A stretch of 64,000 bases of DNA from NCBI GenBank assembly GCA_036261625.1, contig DATAKL010000057.1, positions 248,001 through 312,000 of the forward strand, given 5' to 3'. A program made the position numbers and the translations under genes. Source of the DNA: JAAXKN01 sp036261625 (GTDB lineage Bacteria; Bacteroidota; Ignavibacteria; Ignavibacteriales; SURF-24). Positions 1-8,035 of this stretch are shown here, piece after piece (position 1 is the first letter of the stretch; each line of letters opens with the position of its first letter). The notes under the pieces were generated by a model. That model was given only the letters and a program-made list of their open reading frames with translations, was not told where the DNA came from and made no database searches.

Positions 1-1
1 C

Positions 2-622
2 GCCGCAGGTACAGATATCTTTATCGCAACGCAGGTCCATGGGGTATTCCTTTCAAGGGATTACGGGAGGACCTGGATTCAAAAGAAAGACGGTTTGCCC
101 CCTATGTCCAGCATGAAATATCACCTGGAAGTTAAGGACAGCTGTATATTTTTCCAGACTTTTGAATGCATCTATCTTTCAACAGATTATGGCGATAGCT
201 GGGGAAAAGTCCATACCAGCCTGCCAAAGTACACCAGTATTTATTCCATGACTGTATTTAATAATAATCTTTATATCGCTCCTAATGGTATGGGATTATG
301 GATGTGTCCTCTTTCGGCAAAACTGACATCAGTTAAAGGCCGGCTGGAGAAATTTCCCTCAGGCTTCCGACTTGGACAAAACTATCCAAATCCCTTTAAT
401 CCTGAAACAACCATAAATTATTCAATTCCAGAGAATGCCCGGGTTGAAGTGAAGGTTTTTGATACACTGGGACGTGAAATCCAAACGCTTGTAAATAAGG
501 AGCAGGAGATAGGAGACTACAGTATCCAGTTTGTTGGAAATAATCTCCCCAGCGGAATGTACATCTACTCCCTTCATGCAGGGGGCTTCAGCGCCTCAAA
601 GAAACTTCTTTTGGTTAGGTAA
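2..622 (+). CDS. C-terminal part of a type IX-secreted beta-propeller protein (5' end outside window)
   Basis: The frame is open from base 2, so the annotated part is the end of a longer gene that starts before the window. The visible N-terminal part carries BNR/sortilin-type propeller strands such as VFLSRDYGRTW and YLSTDYGDSWGKV, the Asp-box pattern S-x-D-x-G-x-x-W. The last 80 or so residues form a type IX secretion (Por) type A sorting domain: the LGQNYPNPFNP motif, an IPENARVEVKVFD strand, LPSGMYIYSL, and a short basic tail ending KKLLLVR. By analogy with that family the protein is exported to the periplasm and then delivered to the cell surface or medium. Its substrate is unknown. Confidence 0.88.
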   Translation, partial: AAGTDIFIATQVHGVFLSRDYGRTWIQKKDGLPPMSSMKYHLEVKDSCIFFQTFECIYLSTDYGDSWGKVHTSLPKYTSIYSMTVFNNNLYIAPNGMGLWMCPLSAKLTSVKGRLEKFPSGFRLGQNYPNPFNPETTINYSIPENARVEVKVFDTLGREIQTLVNKEQEIGDYSIQFVGNNLPSGMYIYSLHAGGFSASKKLLLVR

Positions 623-640
623 TTTCATATTAATTCCAAG

Positions 641-672
641 TGCCTGGAGCGGAAACCTATCTGCCCCAGGCA
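641..672. terminator. Stem-loop between convergent genes
   Basis: The arms TGCCTGG (641-647) and CCAGGCA (666-672) can pair. There is no strong T-run on either side, so it is only a weak terminator candidate for the two converging genes. Confidence 0.35.
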
Positions 673-693
673 TTCTAAGAATTTGTTAATTTG

Positions 694-930
694 CTAGTCT
701 GATGTCGATGAATCAGGATTATATGAATCAGCGACATATTCCAAAATATCTCCGGGCTGGCAGTTCAGAGTTTTGCAAATTGCTTCCAGTGTTGAAAAGC
801 GTATCGCCCTGCCTTTGCCCTGTTTCAGAATGGAAAGATTTGTCAGCGTCACGCCGACTTTTTCAGATAATTCGGTTAATGTCATTTTCCTTTTGACCAG
901 CATCAAATCCAGATTTATTAATATAGGCAT
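694..930 (-). CDS. Small XRE/Cro-C1 family HTH regulator (YozG-like)
   Basis: This 78-residue protein is almost entirely one helix-turn-helix domain. The segment MTLTELSEKVGVTLTNLSILKQGK matches the helix 2-turn-helix 3 region and is followed by the conserved FSTLEAICKTLNCQPGDILEY. It is a minimal DNA-binding repressor type of the YozG group. The start has a strong SD (AAGGAGG, 5 nt before ATG), and the gene begins 9 bases after the stop of the DUF2975 membrane gene in the same direction, so the two are co-transcribed and probably coupled. YozG-like regulators are commonly paired with DUF2975 proteins. The target is unknown. Confidence 0.88.
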   Translation of the reverse strand: MPILINLDLMLVKRKMTLTELSEKVGVTLTNLSILKQGKGRAIRFSTLEAICKTLNCQPGDILEYVADSYNPDSSTSD

Positions 931-939
931 GTTTCCTCC

Positions 940-1821
940 TTATATTGTAAGATCCACGTCTTCCTTTAATCTGGCGCCCGATCTGAATACTTCAGAAAGA
1001 ATAACTACCATAAACCCGATGAATAACGTCCAGTAATTTATGTCTGAAAATGAAAAAGTGTAACTGCGTGAAAGGGGACCCACTGCCCATGAGACGAAAT
1101 ATTTTATCCCTTTTATTGTACTGCTGTTCATCCAGTAGACGAGCATGACTCTTACAACTTCACTGAGAAGTATATATAATCCTATGAATTTAATCGATTC
1201 GGAATTATTTCTGCTGAATAAATTATCCGCCTTAACGGCCAGCAGTATTTTCCTGGCGTTAAATATTATCATCAGACCGAAAAAAGCATAGGATAAAACT
1301 AATATTGAAAGCGATATTACAAACTGGGGAGCGTATTTTATTTCACTATAGCTCGTCGTCATCAGCGGTAAGGATTCAGGCCTTTCCTCTGATACATTGA
1401 GAAATGAAGTGCTGTCCGCAAACATTAAATCTGAGTAATACTCATGGTTGCCTGCCTGCTTCATCCTTTGAGGAGATTTTAAGCGTGCAACACCATAGAG
1501 TGACTTATACAAATTGTTGAAGAATGCCGTAGCTCCCAAAGTGTCGTTTCTGCCGGTGAACAGATTCATTTCTTTTCTTAAGTGCTCCTTTACCAGCTCA
1601 TCATTTTTAATTATGTGCAGATACTTGTTGTTGAACCGGTAAGTGTAACTTCCGGACTCATAGGTTATTGGAGGCACATTTACATTAAAATCCCCAAATG
1701 TTACAACTAAAAACGAACAGACTAACAAGAAAAGAACAGATGAAATTGCAATTCCGGAATACCATGTGATATTAAGGACTCTGCTTAAACCGGAAGAAAG
1801 AGGGGCGTTGGAGCGTTTCAT
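940..1821 (-). CDS. DUF2975 family membrane protein
   Basis: A 293-residue integral membrane protein with four clear hydrophobic segments: about residues 20-45, 165-190, 208-230 and 258-280. A long extracytoplasmic stretch lies between the first two and is atypically extended compared with usual DUF2975 proteins of 160-200 residues. The arrangement with a following YozG-like HTH gene is the hallmark of this family, whose function is not established; a role in signalling to the small regulator is plausible but inferred. It is the first gene of the two-gene operon. No strong SD is visible before the ATG. Confidence 0.7.
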   Translation of the reverse strand: MKRSNAPLSSGLSRVLNITWYSGIAISSVLFLLVCSFLVVTFGDFNVNVPPITYESGSYTYRFNNKYLHIIKNDELVKEHLRKEMNLFTGRNDTLGATAFFNNLYKSLYGVARLKSPQRMKQAGNHEYYSDLMFADSTSFLNVSEERPESLPLMTTSYSEIKYAPQFVISLSILVLSYAFFGLMIIFNARKILLAVKADNLFSRNNSESIKFIGLYILLSEVVRVMLVYWMNSSTIKGIKYFVSWAVGPLSRSYTFSFSDINYWTLFIGFMVVILSEVFRSGARLKEDVDLTI

Positions 1822-1979
1822 ATTATATCCCTTATTTTGTTACATGTCGAAATTAATAAAATGTTTATCGAAAAACAATAAACAATTTATGAAATACAAA
1901 GATTATTTCTTCCTGGTTACAGAAATTCTCTGAATAAAACTTCACGAGCCTATTGCATATTACACGGAAAAATCATAAA

Positions 1980-1999
1980 TAGTGTACATACGTTCACTA
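1980..1999. promoter_or_regulatory. 20-bp imperfect dyad, LexA-box-like operator candidate
   Basis: TAGTGTACATACGTTCACTA is an inverted repeat in which 8 of 10 base pairs match. Its core GTAC-N4-GTTC resembles LexA boxes of Gram-positive (GAAC-N4-GTTC) and cyanobacterial (GTAC-N4-GTWC) type. It lies immediately before, and partly over, the possible GTG start of the polymerase gene at 1982, which favours the ATG at 2003. Assignment to LexA is inference. Confidence 0.5.
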
Positions 2000-2002
2000 C
2001 TT

Positions 2003-3691
2003 ATGACAATGAAAACTACTAACGCTGAAACCTCATTTATAGACCTGAAAAACTATAGCCTGCCCCAAACCCGCTTTAACCAGGGGGGGAACCTCAGGCA
2101 GATCTATACCCCGGTGCCCAGGAACACCGAACGGGTAAAGTTCGATATATATGACTATGAGATGCTTTTCCAGGACGAGGGGGTAAAAAAACTTATACGC
2201 GAAGGGGATACCATAGGCTGCTTTTATATAGAATCCCCCGGAATGCGCTCACTCTTAAAGAAACTCTCTGTCGATACATTTGAAATGCTGACGGCCGCAA
2301 GTTCCATTATACGCCCCGGCGTTGCCGAAAGCGGCATGATGCAGGAGTTCATACTGCGCCATAAGGACCCCTCAAAAAGAAAGTACCTCCTGCCCCAGAT
2401 GGAGGAGCTCCTGGGCGAAACCTACGGCATAATGATCTACCAGGAGGATGTCTTAAAAGTAGCCCACCATATAGCAGGGCTTTCACTCGAGGAGGCCGAC
2501 GTCCTTCGCCGCGCAATGAGCGGCAAGATGCGCTCACACAGCGCTATGACGCAGCTTGAAGAGAGGTTCTTTTCTTCATGCCGGGCCAGGGAAATAAGTG
2601 ATATAGCCACGCGCGAACTCTGGCGCCAGATAGAATCCTTTGCAGGCTACGCATTCTGCAAGGCCCACAGCGCTTCCTTTGCACTCCTGTCCTTCCAGGT
2701 GGCGTTCCTTAAAGTGCATTATCCTGCCGAATTTATGGCTTCGGTCTTAAGTAACGGAGGAGGGTTCTATTCGGCTGCTGTCTATATACAGGAATCTAAA
2801 CGCATGGGGCTTCATGTACTGCTTCCGTGCGTAAACAGCAGCGAACACGACTACACCGGTGAGGATAAAACCCTCCGCATAGGACTTATGGCCGTTAAGA
2901 GCCTTTCCACTTCCACAATCAGCAGTATTGTAAAGGAAAGAAAAAGAAACGGGGACTATACAGGCCTTTCCGACTTCCTTGCAAGAGTGGATATAGGCTA
3001 TGAGGAGACCTCGCTTTTAATCCGCTGCGGGGCTATGGACACCTTTAAGAAGACCCGCCCTACGCTTATGCGCCTTCTGGACGTGTACATGTCGTACAGG
3101 AAGTCTCTAAGCACAAGCAGCCTTTTTGCAGGTGAAACGCTTAAGCTTGAAAGTGAAGTGGAAACAGACGTGGATTACTCCATCGAAGAGGTTTGCGCAA
3201 TAGAATATGAATCCTTCGGCTACATGGTAAGCCGCCACCCCCTGGAGTTTTTTAATGAGCTCCTGGGAGGACCCGCAATAATTAAAGCCCGGGATATGCA
3301 TAAATATAAAGGGCGCAGGGTTAAAATGGGCGGCTGGTATATGTCATCCAAACGCATAAGAACAAAAAAAGGGGACATAATGAAATTCCTTTCGCTTGAG
3401 GACCTTACGGGTACGTTTGAGGCTGTGCTGTTTCCAGAGACCTATAACAGGTTTGCCGAACTCACGCTTTCCATGGGGCCGTATCTCATTGAAGGAAAAG
3501 TTGATGCTGACGGCAGCGGAAATATAGTTGTGGAGAATCTGGACGTAGTTACATCTGCAAGGATTAAATCCGTTACGCAAAAGGAAGGCTCTGAAGGGGA
3601 CTACTTCGGCGACGTGGAGAAGATCATGCCCGAAGAGTTCGAAATATTTACCGCCGAAGAGCACGAAAGGTTAAGACAGGCGTACGTCTAG
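2003..3691 (+). CDS. C-terminal half of a DnaE-type DNA polymerase III alpha (DnaE2/ImuC-like), catalytic half absent
   Basis: The 562-residue product aligns with the back half of bacterial DnaE. It begins at the fingers (DTIGCFYIESPGMRSLLKKL and SIIRPG, matching the family's TAVFQLESRGMK and ALFRPG) and continues through YQEDVLKVAHHIAG, SGKMRS and FAGYAFCKAHSASFALLSFQ. A tandem HhH-like region (GLSDFLARVDI) and an OB-fold near residues 430-530 (KMGGWYMSSKRIRTKKGDIMKFLSLEDLTG) follow. The PHP domain and the palm with its catalytic aspartates (PDxDxDF) are missing, and the 180 bases upstream cannot encode them. It may be a functional split subunit, a non-catalytic paralog or a decayed copy; the frame is intact over more than 1.6 kb. 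An alternative GTG start at 1982 would overlap the palindromic operator. No SD is obvious. Confidence 0.85.
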   Translation: MTMKTTNAETSFIDLKNYSLPQTRFNQGGNLRQIYTPVPRNTERVKFDIYDYEMLFQDEGVKKLIREGDTIGCFYIESPGMRSLLKKLSVDTFEMLTAASSIIRPGVAESGMMQEFILRHKDPSKRKYLLPQMEELLGETYGIMIYQEDVLKVAHHIAGLSLEEADVLRRAMSGKMRSHSAMTQLEERFFSSCRAREISDIATRELWRQIESFAGYAFCKAHSASFALLSFQVAFLKVHYPAEFMASVLSNGGGFYSAAVYIQESKRMGLHVLLPCVNSSEHDYTGEDKTLRIGLMAVKSLSTSTISSIVKERKRNGDYTGLSDFLARVDIGYEETSLLIRCGAMDTFKKTRPTLMRLLDVYMSYRKSLSTSSLFAGETLKLESEVETDVDYSIEEVCAIEYESFGYMVSRHPLEFFNELLGGPAIIKARDMHKYKGRRVKMGGWYMSSKRIRTKKGDIMKFLSLEDLTGTFEAVLFPETYNRFAELTLSMGPYLIEGKVDADGSGNIVVENLDVVTSARIKSVTQKEGSEGDYFGDVEKIMPEEFEIFTAEEHERLRQAYV

Positions 3692-3705
3692 CTGAGTTGC
3701 CACCA

Positions 3706-3848
3706 ATGAATGGCCACGAGCTTTAGCTCGTGGATTCGGAGACTCCTCACGTTTGGGCTTTAGTCCCCGATTCTCCGGGAAGGATCTGGGACTAAAGTCC
3801 CGGTTTTTTTGATTCATGGCCCACGACCTGAAGGGCGTGGCTATTCAT
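3706..3848. repeat. Palindrome-rich intergenic repeat (REP/MITE-like)
   Basis: The ends are inverted copies: ATGAATGGCCACG at 3706 and the complement of ATGAATAGCCACG at 3848. Inside are nested hairpins: CCACGAGC/GCTCGTGG around 3714-3733, a pairing of GGAGACTCC-type sequence near 3737-3750, and GGGACT/AGTCCC at 3788-3801 followed by a T-run. The composition of stems with GGGACTAAAGTCCC and CACGAGCTTTAGCTCGTG is typical of dispersed REP-like elements mobilised by IS200-type (RAYT) transposases. No transposase is present here. It could also end transcription from both sides. Confidence 0.7.
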
Positions 3849-3925
3849 GAAGATTAAGGCTGGATAAAATGGAAAAGCTAAATTACCATGTTGTGCTGCA
3901 TGATAATTTAGCCTCTTTGAGAATT

Positions 3926-4423
3926 TTATTTATAATTCGTAAACTGGGTCGGGAAATTCAGGTCGGCACTTTTGATCATATTTATTACAGACTGCAGGTC
4001 GTCGAGCTTGGGACCCGTAACGCGCACCTGCTCGTCCATGATCTGTGCGTTAACCTTGACCTTGGAATCCTTTATCATTTTGACGATCAGCTTTGCATTT
4101 TCCTTTGAGATCCCGCTCTGAAGGTCTATTTTCTGTTTGACCCTTCCGCCGGAGGCAGGTTCAATTTCGCCAAGCTTCATGGCCTTAAGGGATATGCCTC
4201 TTTTGATGAATTTCGACTGGAGTATATCAACGCTGGCCTTAAGCGAGTAGTCGTCCTTGGAATTAAGCTGAATGTACTTGTCTTTCTTATTTAACTCAAG
4301 TGTTGTATTGGAATCCTTAATATCGTATCTCTGCTGGATTTCCTTTTCAGCCTGATTGATTGCGTTATCCACTTCCTGGAAGTCAATGTCTGAAACTACG
4401 TCAAATGAATGATTCTGTGCCAC
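3926..4423 (-). CDS. yajQ: YajQ family nucleotide-binding protein
   Basis: The 165-residue length and sequence are typical of YajQ (DUF520). The N-terminus SFDVVSDIDFQEVDNAINQAEKEIQQRYD is the family signature, followed by the second ferredoxin-like half with ISKENAKLIVKMIKDSKVKVNAQIMDEQVRVTGPK and the C-terminal ADLNFPTQFTNYK. Members bind cyclic di-GMP or other nucleotides and act as cytoplasmic adaptors. The gene stands alone on the minus strand between the repeat and tRNA-Pro. No associated partner is visible. Confidence 0.96.
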   Translation of the reverse strand: MAQNHSFDVVSDIDFQEVDNAINQAEKEIQQRYDIKDSNTTLELNKKDKYIQLNSKDDYSLKASVDILQSKFIKRGISLKAMKLGEIEPASGGRVKQKIDLQSGISKENAKLIVKMIKDSKVKVNAQIMDEQVRVTGPKLDDLQSVINMIKSADLNFPTQFTNYK

Positions 4424-4589
4424 TCTTTTTAGCCCCCGTTATTAAATATTATGTTCAAAATATAAGATTATTTCCAGAAAACTTCAAAAACAGGAAAAAT
4501 AGTACGATTGGGGGGCCGGAATATGAAAAGAATATTGCAATTTCACTACTTTTATCTTTATATTTAAGAACTGAAAATGAAACAGTTTT

Positions 4590-4667
<78 letters not shown>

Positions 4668-4865
4668 TTTCGATGACTTACATAAAAAGGGCTGTCTTTT
4701 ACTTAAGGCGGCCCTTTTCTGCTTCCGGTATAAAATACTTAAGACATTGGTAAAACTTTTCAACGATCCTAATTTTTTAAGCGGGCCGTGAAAGCTGAAA
4801 CAAAAAGTATTTTTATCTTCCGCTTCTCCGGCTTCTCTAAGTTCTCAAAAACAAATTCCAGCGGT

Positions 4866-5336
4866 ATGCAAAAAAGTATAATTGCATTTTTATTCTTAAG
4901 TCTGATTCTGCTCTGGGGATGTAAACATCCGGCTCCCTTTAAGAGTAAAAAGGATTTAATTGGACAGTGGAAGGGAACAGTTGTTGACGTTACAACCCCT
5001 AACCGTTTGAGAGCTTCATTCCCTTTCCGTAAATATGGTTTGGCACTCTTTGAATTGAACCGCGACAGCAGTTTCTCTTATACGATTGAAATAAACCGTG
5101 ATGTTATTCTGGAAAAGGAAGTACTCGGAAACCCTTTATCCAAAACATTAATAAAAGCTGTGTACAAAAGATTCCAGAAAGGACGGTTTTCTGCCGGCGA
5201 CAGCACCCTAACTCTTAATGACCCCGATAACAATGAGATCTCACGAAATAAATACTACTTTAACGATAGAACACTTTATACAGAATTTGTTGGTAAAGAC
5301 AAACTTACCTGGCTCATTGCCTGGGAGAAAAATTAA
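4866..5336 (+). CDS. Small lipoprotein of unknown function, lipocalin-like
   Basis: The preferred start at 4866 gives a 156-residue protein with a lipoprotein signal peptide: basic MQKS, a hydrophobic core IIAFLFLSLILLW and the lipobox LLWGC. A longer reading frame opens at 4788 but would place the signal peptide internally. After the lipid-modified Cys the mature chain has DLIGQWKGTV, FELNRDSSFSYTIEI and KGRFSAGDSTLTL. This strand-rich pattern resembles the small calycin/lipocalin-like lipoproteins common in Bacteroidota. Function is unknown. The next gene, also a lipoprotein, begins 30 bases after its stop, so the pair is probably one transcript. Confidence 0.75.
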   Translation: MQKSIIAFLFLSLILLWGCKHPAPFKSKKDLIGQWKGTVVDVTTPNRLRASFPFRKYGLALFELNRDSSFSYTIEINRDVILEKEVLGNPLSKTLIKAVYKRFQKGRFSAGDSTLTLNDPDNNEISRNKYYFNDRTLYTEFVGKDKLTWLIAWEKN

Positions 5337-5366
5337 CTAAAATGTTTCTGTTTTTTGGAGGTAAAA

Positions 5367-5990
5367 GTGAAACCGCGGACCTGTTTATTGCTTCTTGTCT
5401 TCTTTTCAATATTATTTTATTCCGGATGCAGCAAAGATGATAATTCTGCAAATCCGGATAACCAAAACACTTTTAAGGGAAGTGACTACCAGCCCCTTGC
5501 TTCCGTCCAGAACTCCAAGGTAACCGCAAATGTATCGGTTACTTATTATGACTCTTTAGGAACTCTGACACGCACTGAATCCGGCCAGGGGCCGATGGAT
5601 ACAAAAAAATTTATTCCGGCTCCGGAGGAGTTAAATAAACTTGTACCCGATGAATTCAAAATAGGACAGGAATGGTTTATATTAGGTGAGACAAGCATTA
5701 AGGTAAAAGCAGCAGAAGAAATTGGAAATTATATTTCCTCTACCTCAAAAAGCTACGAGAATGCGGTCAGGCTGGAAGTTACATCTAACACATCTGAAAT
5801 AAAAGAAAATGTATATTCAACAATTCAGTCATACTTTTTTAACGTCTATATTGTTAAAGGTTTGGGAATAGTTGATGTCAAAGTGGAGAATTACTCTCAG
5901 GACCATACCAGCTGGGATTGGGATTATAGTTCAGGTCAGACTAAAAAACATTTTTACAGAAAAGTCGTTAATGGAACAATGGGGCTGTGA
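5367..5990 (+). CDS. Lipoprotein of unknown function
   Basis: The GTG start at 5367 follows GGAGG (5357-5361) at a normal distance; an upstream TTG at 5355 would overlap that SD and is rejected. The 207-residue product has a signal peptide with lipobox FYSGC at about residues 17-21 and a Ser/Asn/Asp-rich linker after it. The rest (SVTYYDSLGTLTRTESGQGPMDTKKF, EFKIGQEWFILGETSIKVKAAEEIG, YFFNVYIVKGLGIVDVKVENYSQDHTSW) looks like a beta-rich envelope protein. No family was recognised. It is second of two lipoprotein genes and is followed by a good terminator. Confidence 0.8.
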   Translation: MKPRTCLLLLVFFSILFYSGCSKDDNSANPDNQNTFKGSDYQPLASVQNSKVTANVSVTYYDSLGTLTRTESGQGPMDTKKFIPAPEELNKLVPDEFKIGQEWFILGETSIKVKAAEEIGNYISSTSKSYENAVRLEVTSNTSEIKENVYSTIQSYFFNVYIVKGLGIVDVKVENYSQDHTSWDWDYSSGQTKKHFYRKVVNGTMGL

Positions 5991-6021
5991 ATTTCTCCGG
6001 TGAACTTTAGCTGACAAATTT

Positions 6022-6059
6022 AATGGCTGTCCTGATTACTTTCGGGCCAGCCATTTTTT
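6022..6059 (+). terminator. Rho-independent terminator after the lipoprotein pair
   Basis: AATGGCTG (6022-6029) pairs with CAGCCATT (6048-6055) and is followed by a run of T. It lies between the lipoprotein gene and the convergent sigma-54 activator gene. Confidence 0.75.
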
Positions 6060-6062
6060 CTG

Positions 6063-7436
6063 TCATGCCACATACTGGCTTTTGATGACGTATGTAAGAG
6101 AATACTGTTCGATCCTTGCATTTAAGGTCGGGCGCGTTATCCCCAGGATTTTACATGCCCTCTCCTTGTTCCATTTCACGGAATCCAGCACGAGCCTTAT
6201 ATGCTCCTTTTCAATTTCTGCCAGACTTAGGTTTGCCTTGCCTGCGTTATCCGGATTGACTCTCAGCCGGCCATTCTGCAGAAGTATATACTCCTTTTCC
6301 AGAGCGTCGCCCTTTGCCAGAACTACAGCCTGCAGGAGAGTATTTTCCAGTTCTCTTACGTTGCCTACCCACTCATAGTTGGTCAGCATTTCCATCACAT
6401 CATACGGCACCTTGTTTACATTCTTATGGAGCTCCTTGTTGATCTTCGTCAGGAAATGAACCACAAGGTTCGGTATGTCATCTTTTCTTTCTCTTAAGGG
6501 GGGAAGGTTAAGTGTAAAGACCTGAAGCCGGTAGAAAAGATCGCTCCTGAAGAGTCCTTTTGAAACGAGCTCCGAAAGGTCCCTGTTTGTAGCCGCAACT
6601 ACTCTTGCCCTCATCGGTATTGTAGTTTCGCCTCCTACTCTTTCAAATTCCTTTTCCTGCAGTACGCGGAGGAGCTTCACCTGGAGGTTTGGCGAAATCT
6701 CGGAAATCTCGTCTAAAAAAATTGTGCCGTTGCCGGCCAGTTCGAACTTTCCCTTCTTATCCCTGACAGCTCCTGTAAAGGCGCCTTTAACGTGCCCGAA
6801 GAGTTCACTCTCAAGCAGGGATTCTGAGAGTGCCGTGCAGTTGACCGCTACAAAAGGGCTGTCTTTTGTTGTGCCTGAATAATGGATTACCTTTGTAATG
6901 AGTTCCTTGCCGGTTCCGCTTTCCCCCTGAATAAGAACATTCACACGGTTGGCCGAGACCTTGCCAATCTTCTTATAAAGTTCATGCATGGAGGGATGGT
7001 TTCCTATAATGCTGTTTTCAATGCGGAAATCGTTCGAGTCCTCTGAAATTGCAATAGCCACTCTTTCGTTTAAGACCCTGCATTCGAGGGCCCTTTTGAC
7101 GGTTGTAATGAACTGGTCGAATTCAAGAGGTTTCTTGAGGTAGTCGTATGCCCCCATCTGCATTGCCTTTATGGTAGACTGAAGGTCCTCAAATGCGGTC
7201 ACGATGAGTGTTTGTATGTTCCTGTCGAACTCCTTTACTTTCCTTAAGACCTCAATGCCGTTTATACCGGGCATCATAAGATCTGTAATTACAAGGTCAG
7301 GATGTTCTTTCTCCAGTAAGTCAAGTCCGCTTTCGCCGTCTTCAGCAAAAATCAGACGGCAGTTAAGTTCATCAAGAAAGATCCTGAGCGTCGTTCTCAT
7401 TATATCATTATCTTCGATAACTAAGATAGTTTCCAT
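6063..7436 (-). CDS. Sigma-54-dependent response regulator (NtrC family)
   Basis: A 457-residue enhancer-binding protein. Residues 1-120 are a receiver domain with the acidic pair ED, phosphoacceptor Asp in VITDLMMPG and the conserved Lys in YLKKP. The AAA+ domain follows, with Walker A GESGTGKE, the sigma-54-contacting GAFTGA loop, Walker B TIFLDEIS and FRSDLFYRLQVFTLNLPPLRER. The C-terminus is a Fis-type HTH (ACKILGITRPTLNARIEQY). It activates RNA polymerase with sigma-54. The start at METILVIED is chosen because it directly follows GGGAGG; a longer frame begins at 7460. The gene is divergent from a CheW-like/exopolysaccharide operon that has a sigma-54 promoter, which makes that operon its likely target. 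The sensor kinase is not adjacent. Confidence 0.96.
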   Translation of the reverse strand: METILVIEDNDIMRTTLRIFLDELNCRLIFAEDGESGLDLLEKEHPDLVITDLMMPGINGIEVLRKVKEFDRNIQTLIVTAFEDLQSTIKAMQMGAYDYLKKPLEFDQFITTVKRALECRVLNERVAIAISEDSNDFRIENSIIGNHPSMHELYKKIGKVSANRVNVLIQGESGTGKELITKVIHYSGTTKDSPFVAVNCTALSESLLESELFGHVKGAFTGAVRDKKGKFELAGNGTIFLDEISEISPNLQVKLLRVLQEKEFERVGGETTIPMRARVVAATNRDLSELVSKGLFRSDLFYRLQVFTLNLPPLRERKDDIPNLVVHFLTKINKELHKNVNKVPYDVMEMLTNYEWVGNVRELENTLLQAVVLAKGDALEKEYILLQNGRLRVNPDNAGKANLSLAEIEKEHIRLVLDSVKWNKERACKILGITRPTLNARIEQYSLTYVIKSQYVA

Positions 7437-7817
7437 TTCCTCCCTTTCACACAGCCGCACAAAATCATAACTGCGGTACGTACTTCATAAAAAACGTACT
7501 CAATCTCTTTTTTACGCAAACAAGATATGTAAAGCATGGCCGGAAATGCAGAATAACCTGCAGCCGAACAGGGGGTCTTACTGAAACTAAAATCCTATGA
7601 CACAACGAACGTTTATATTATACCGATTTTCACAAGCAATACTTGTTGTCTCACGAAAGAATTTTAACTGCTATACTGTCCAGCTTATTATTTCAGCACC
7701 GTTTTATTCTTTTATTCCGGAATAAGCTCATATAATTCAATGTGAAATAATGTATATAGAAAATCAAGGGTAATATTGTCACCAGTAGAAAAATTTATGC
7801 TTGAAATCAGTCAAGCC

Positions 7818-7837
7818 CAACATAATTTTTCATGTTG
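7818..7837. promoter_or_regulatory. Dyad upstream of the sigma-54 promoter, candidate activator site
   Basis: CAACAT and ATGTTG flank an 8-base spacer. The position, about 160 bases upstream of the -24/-12 promoter, fits an upstream activating sequence for an NtrC-type protein. That assignment is inference from position and symmetry only. Confidence 0.3.
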
Positions 7838-7989
7838 TGTCCGGATTGTGCCATAATGTTATGACTTTTTATATCCGGCAGAACCAAAAACGTAAAAATA
7901 TTTTACGCTTCATCAAAAATAATTTTCAGTGCACCAAATTCCCCCCCCTAAAAATTGTGCGAAAGAGCGTCTTTCTCATAAAATCCTTA

Positions 7990-8005
7990 CGGCACATAAC
8001 TTGCA
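7990..8005 (+). promoter_or_regulatory. Sigma-54 (-24/-12) promoter
   Basis: CGGCACATAACTTGCA differs from the consensus TGGCAC-N5-TTGCA only at the first base. The invariant GG (7991-7992) and GC (8003-8004) are separated by exactly 10 bases. Transcription would start near 8016, about 20 bases before the ATG of the CheW-like gene. The divergent neighbour encodes an NtrC-family activator. Confidence 0.8.
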
Positions 8006-8035
8006 TCTTTAGTAAGAGAAACCCATAGAGAAATT

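Larger units (their letters stand above)
7437..8035. other. Divergent intergenic regulatory region
   Basis: This 600-base AT-rich region separates the sigma-54 activator gene from the CheW-like gene. I see no convincing gene: a 75-codon frame at 7801-8028 runs through the sigma-54 promoter and has no family resemblance. It holds the promoter at 7990-8005 and three dyads: ACAAG-N5-CTTGT at 7632-7646, the perfect palindrome TTATTCCGGAATAA at 7712-7725, and CAACAT-N8-ATGTTG at 7818-7837. The last lies about 155-175 bases before the -24 element, a usual distance for an activator site. Confidence 0.6.

Noticed and set aside
1982..2120. Possible split intein at the start of the DnaE half gene, as in cyanobacteria
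   Set aside because: The N-terminal residues lack the IntC pattern (a terminal HN followed by a Cys extein junction). No intein motif is visible.
7801..8028. 75-codon frame upstream of the CheW-like gene
   Set aside because: It runs through the sigma-54 promoter, has no SD and no recognisable sequence.
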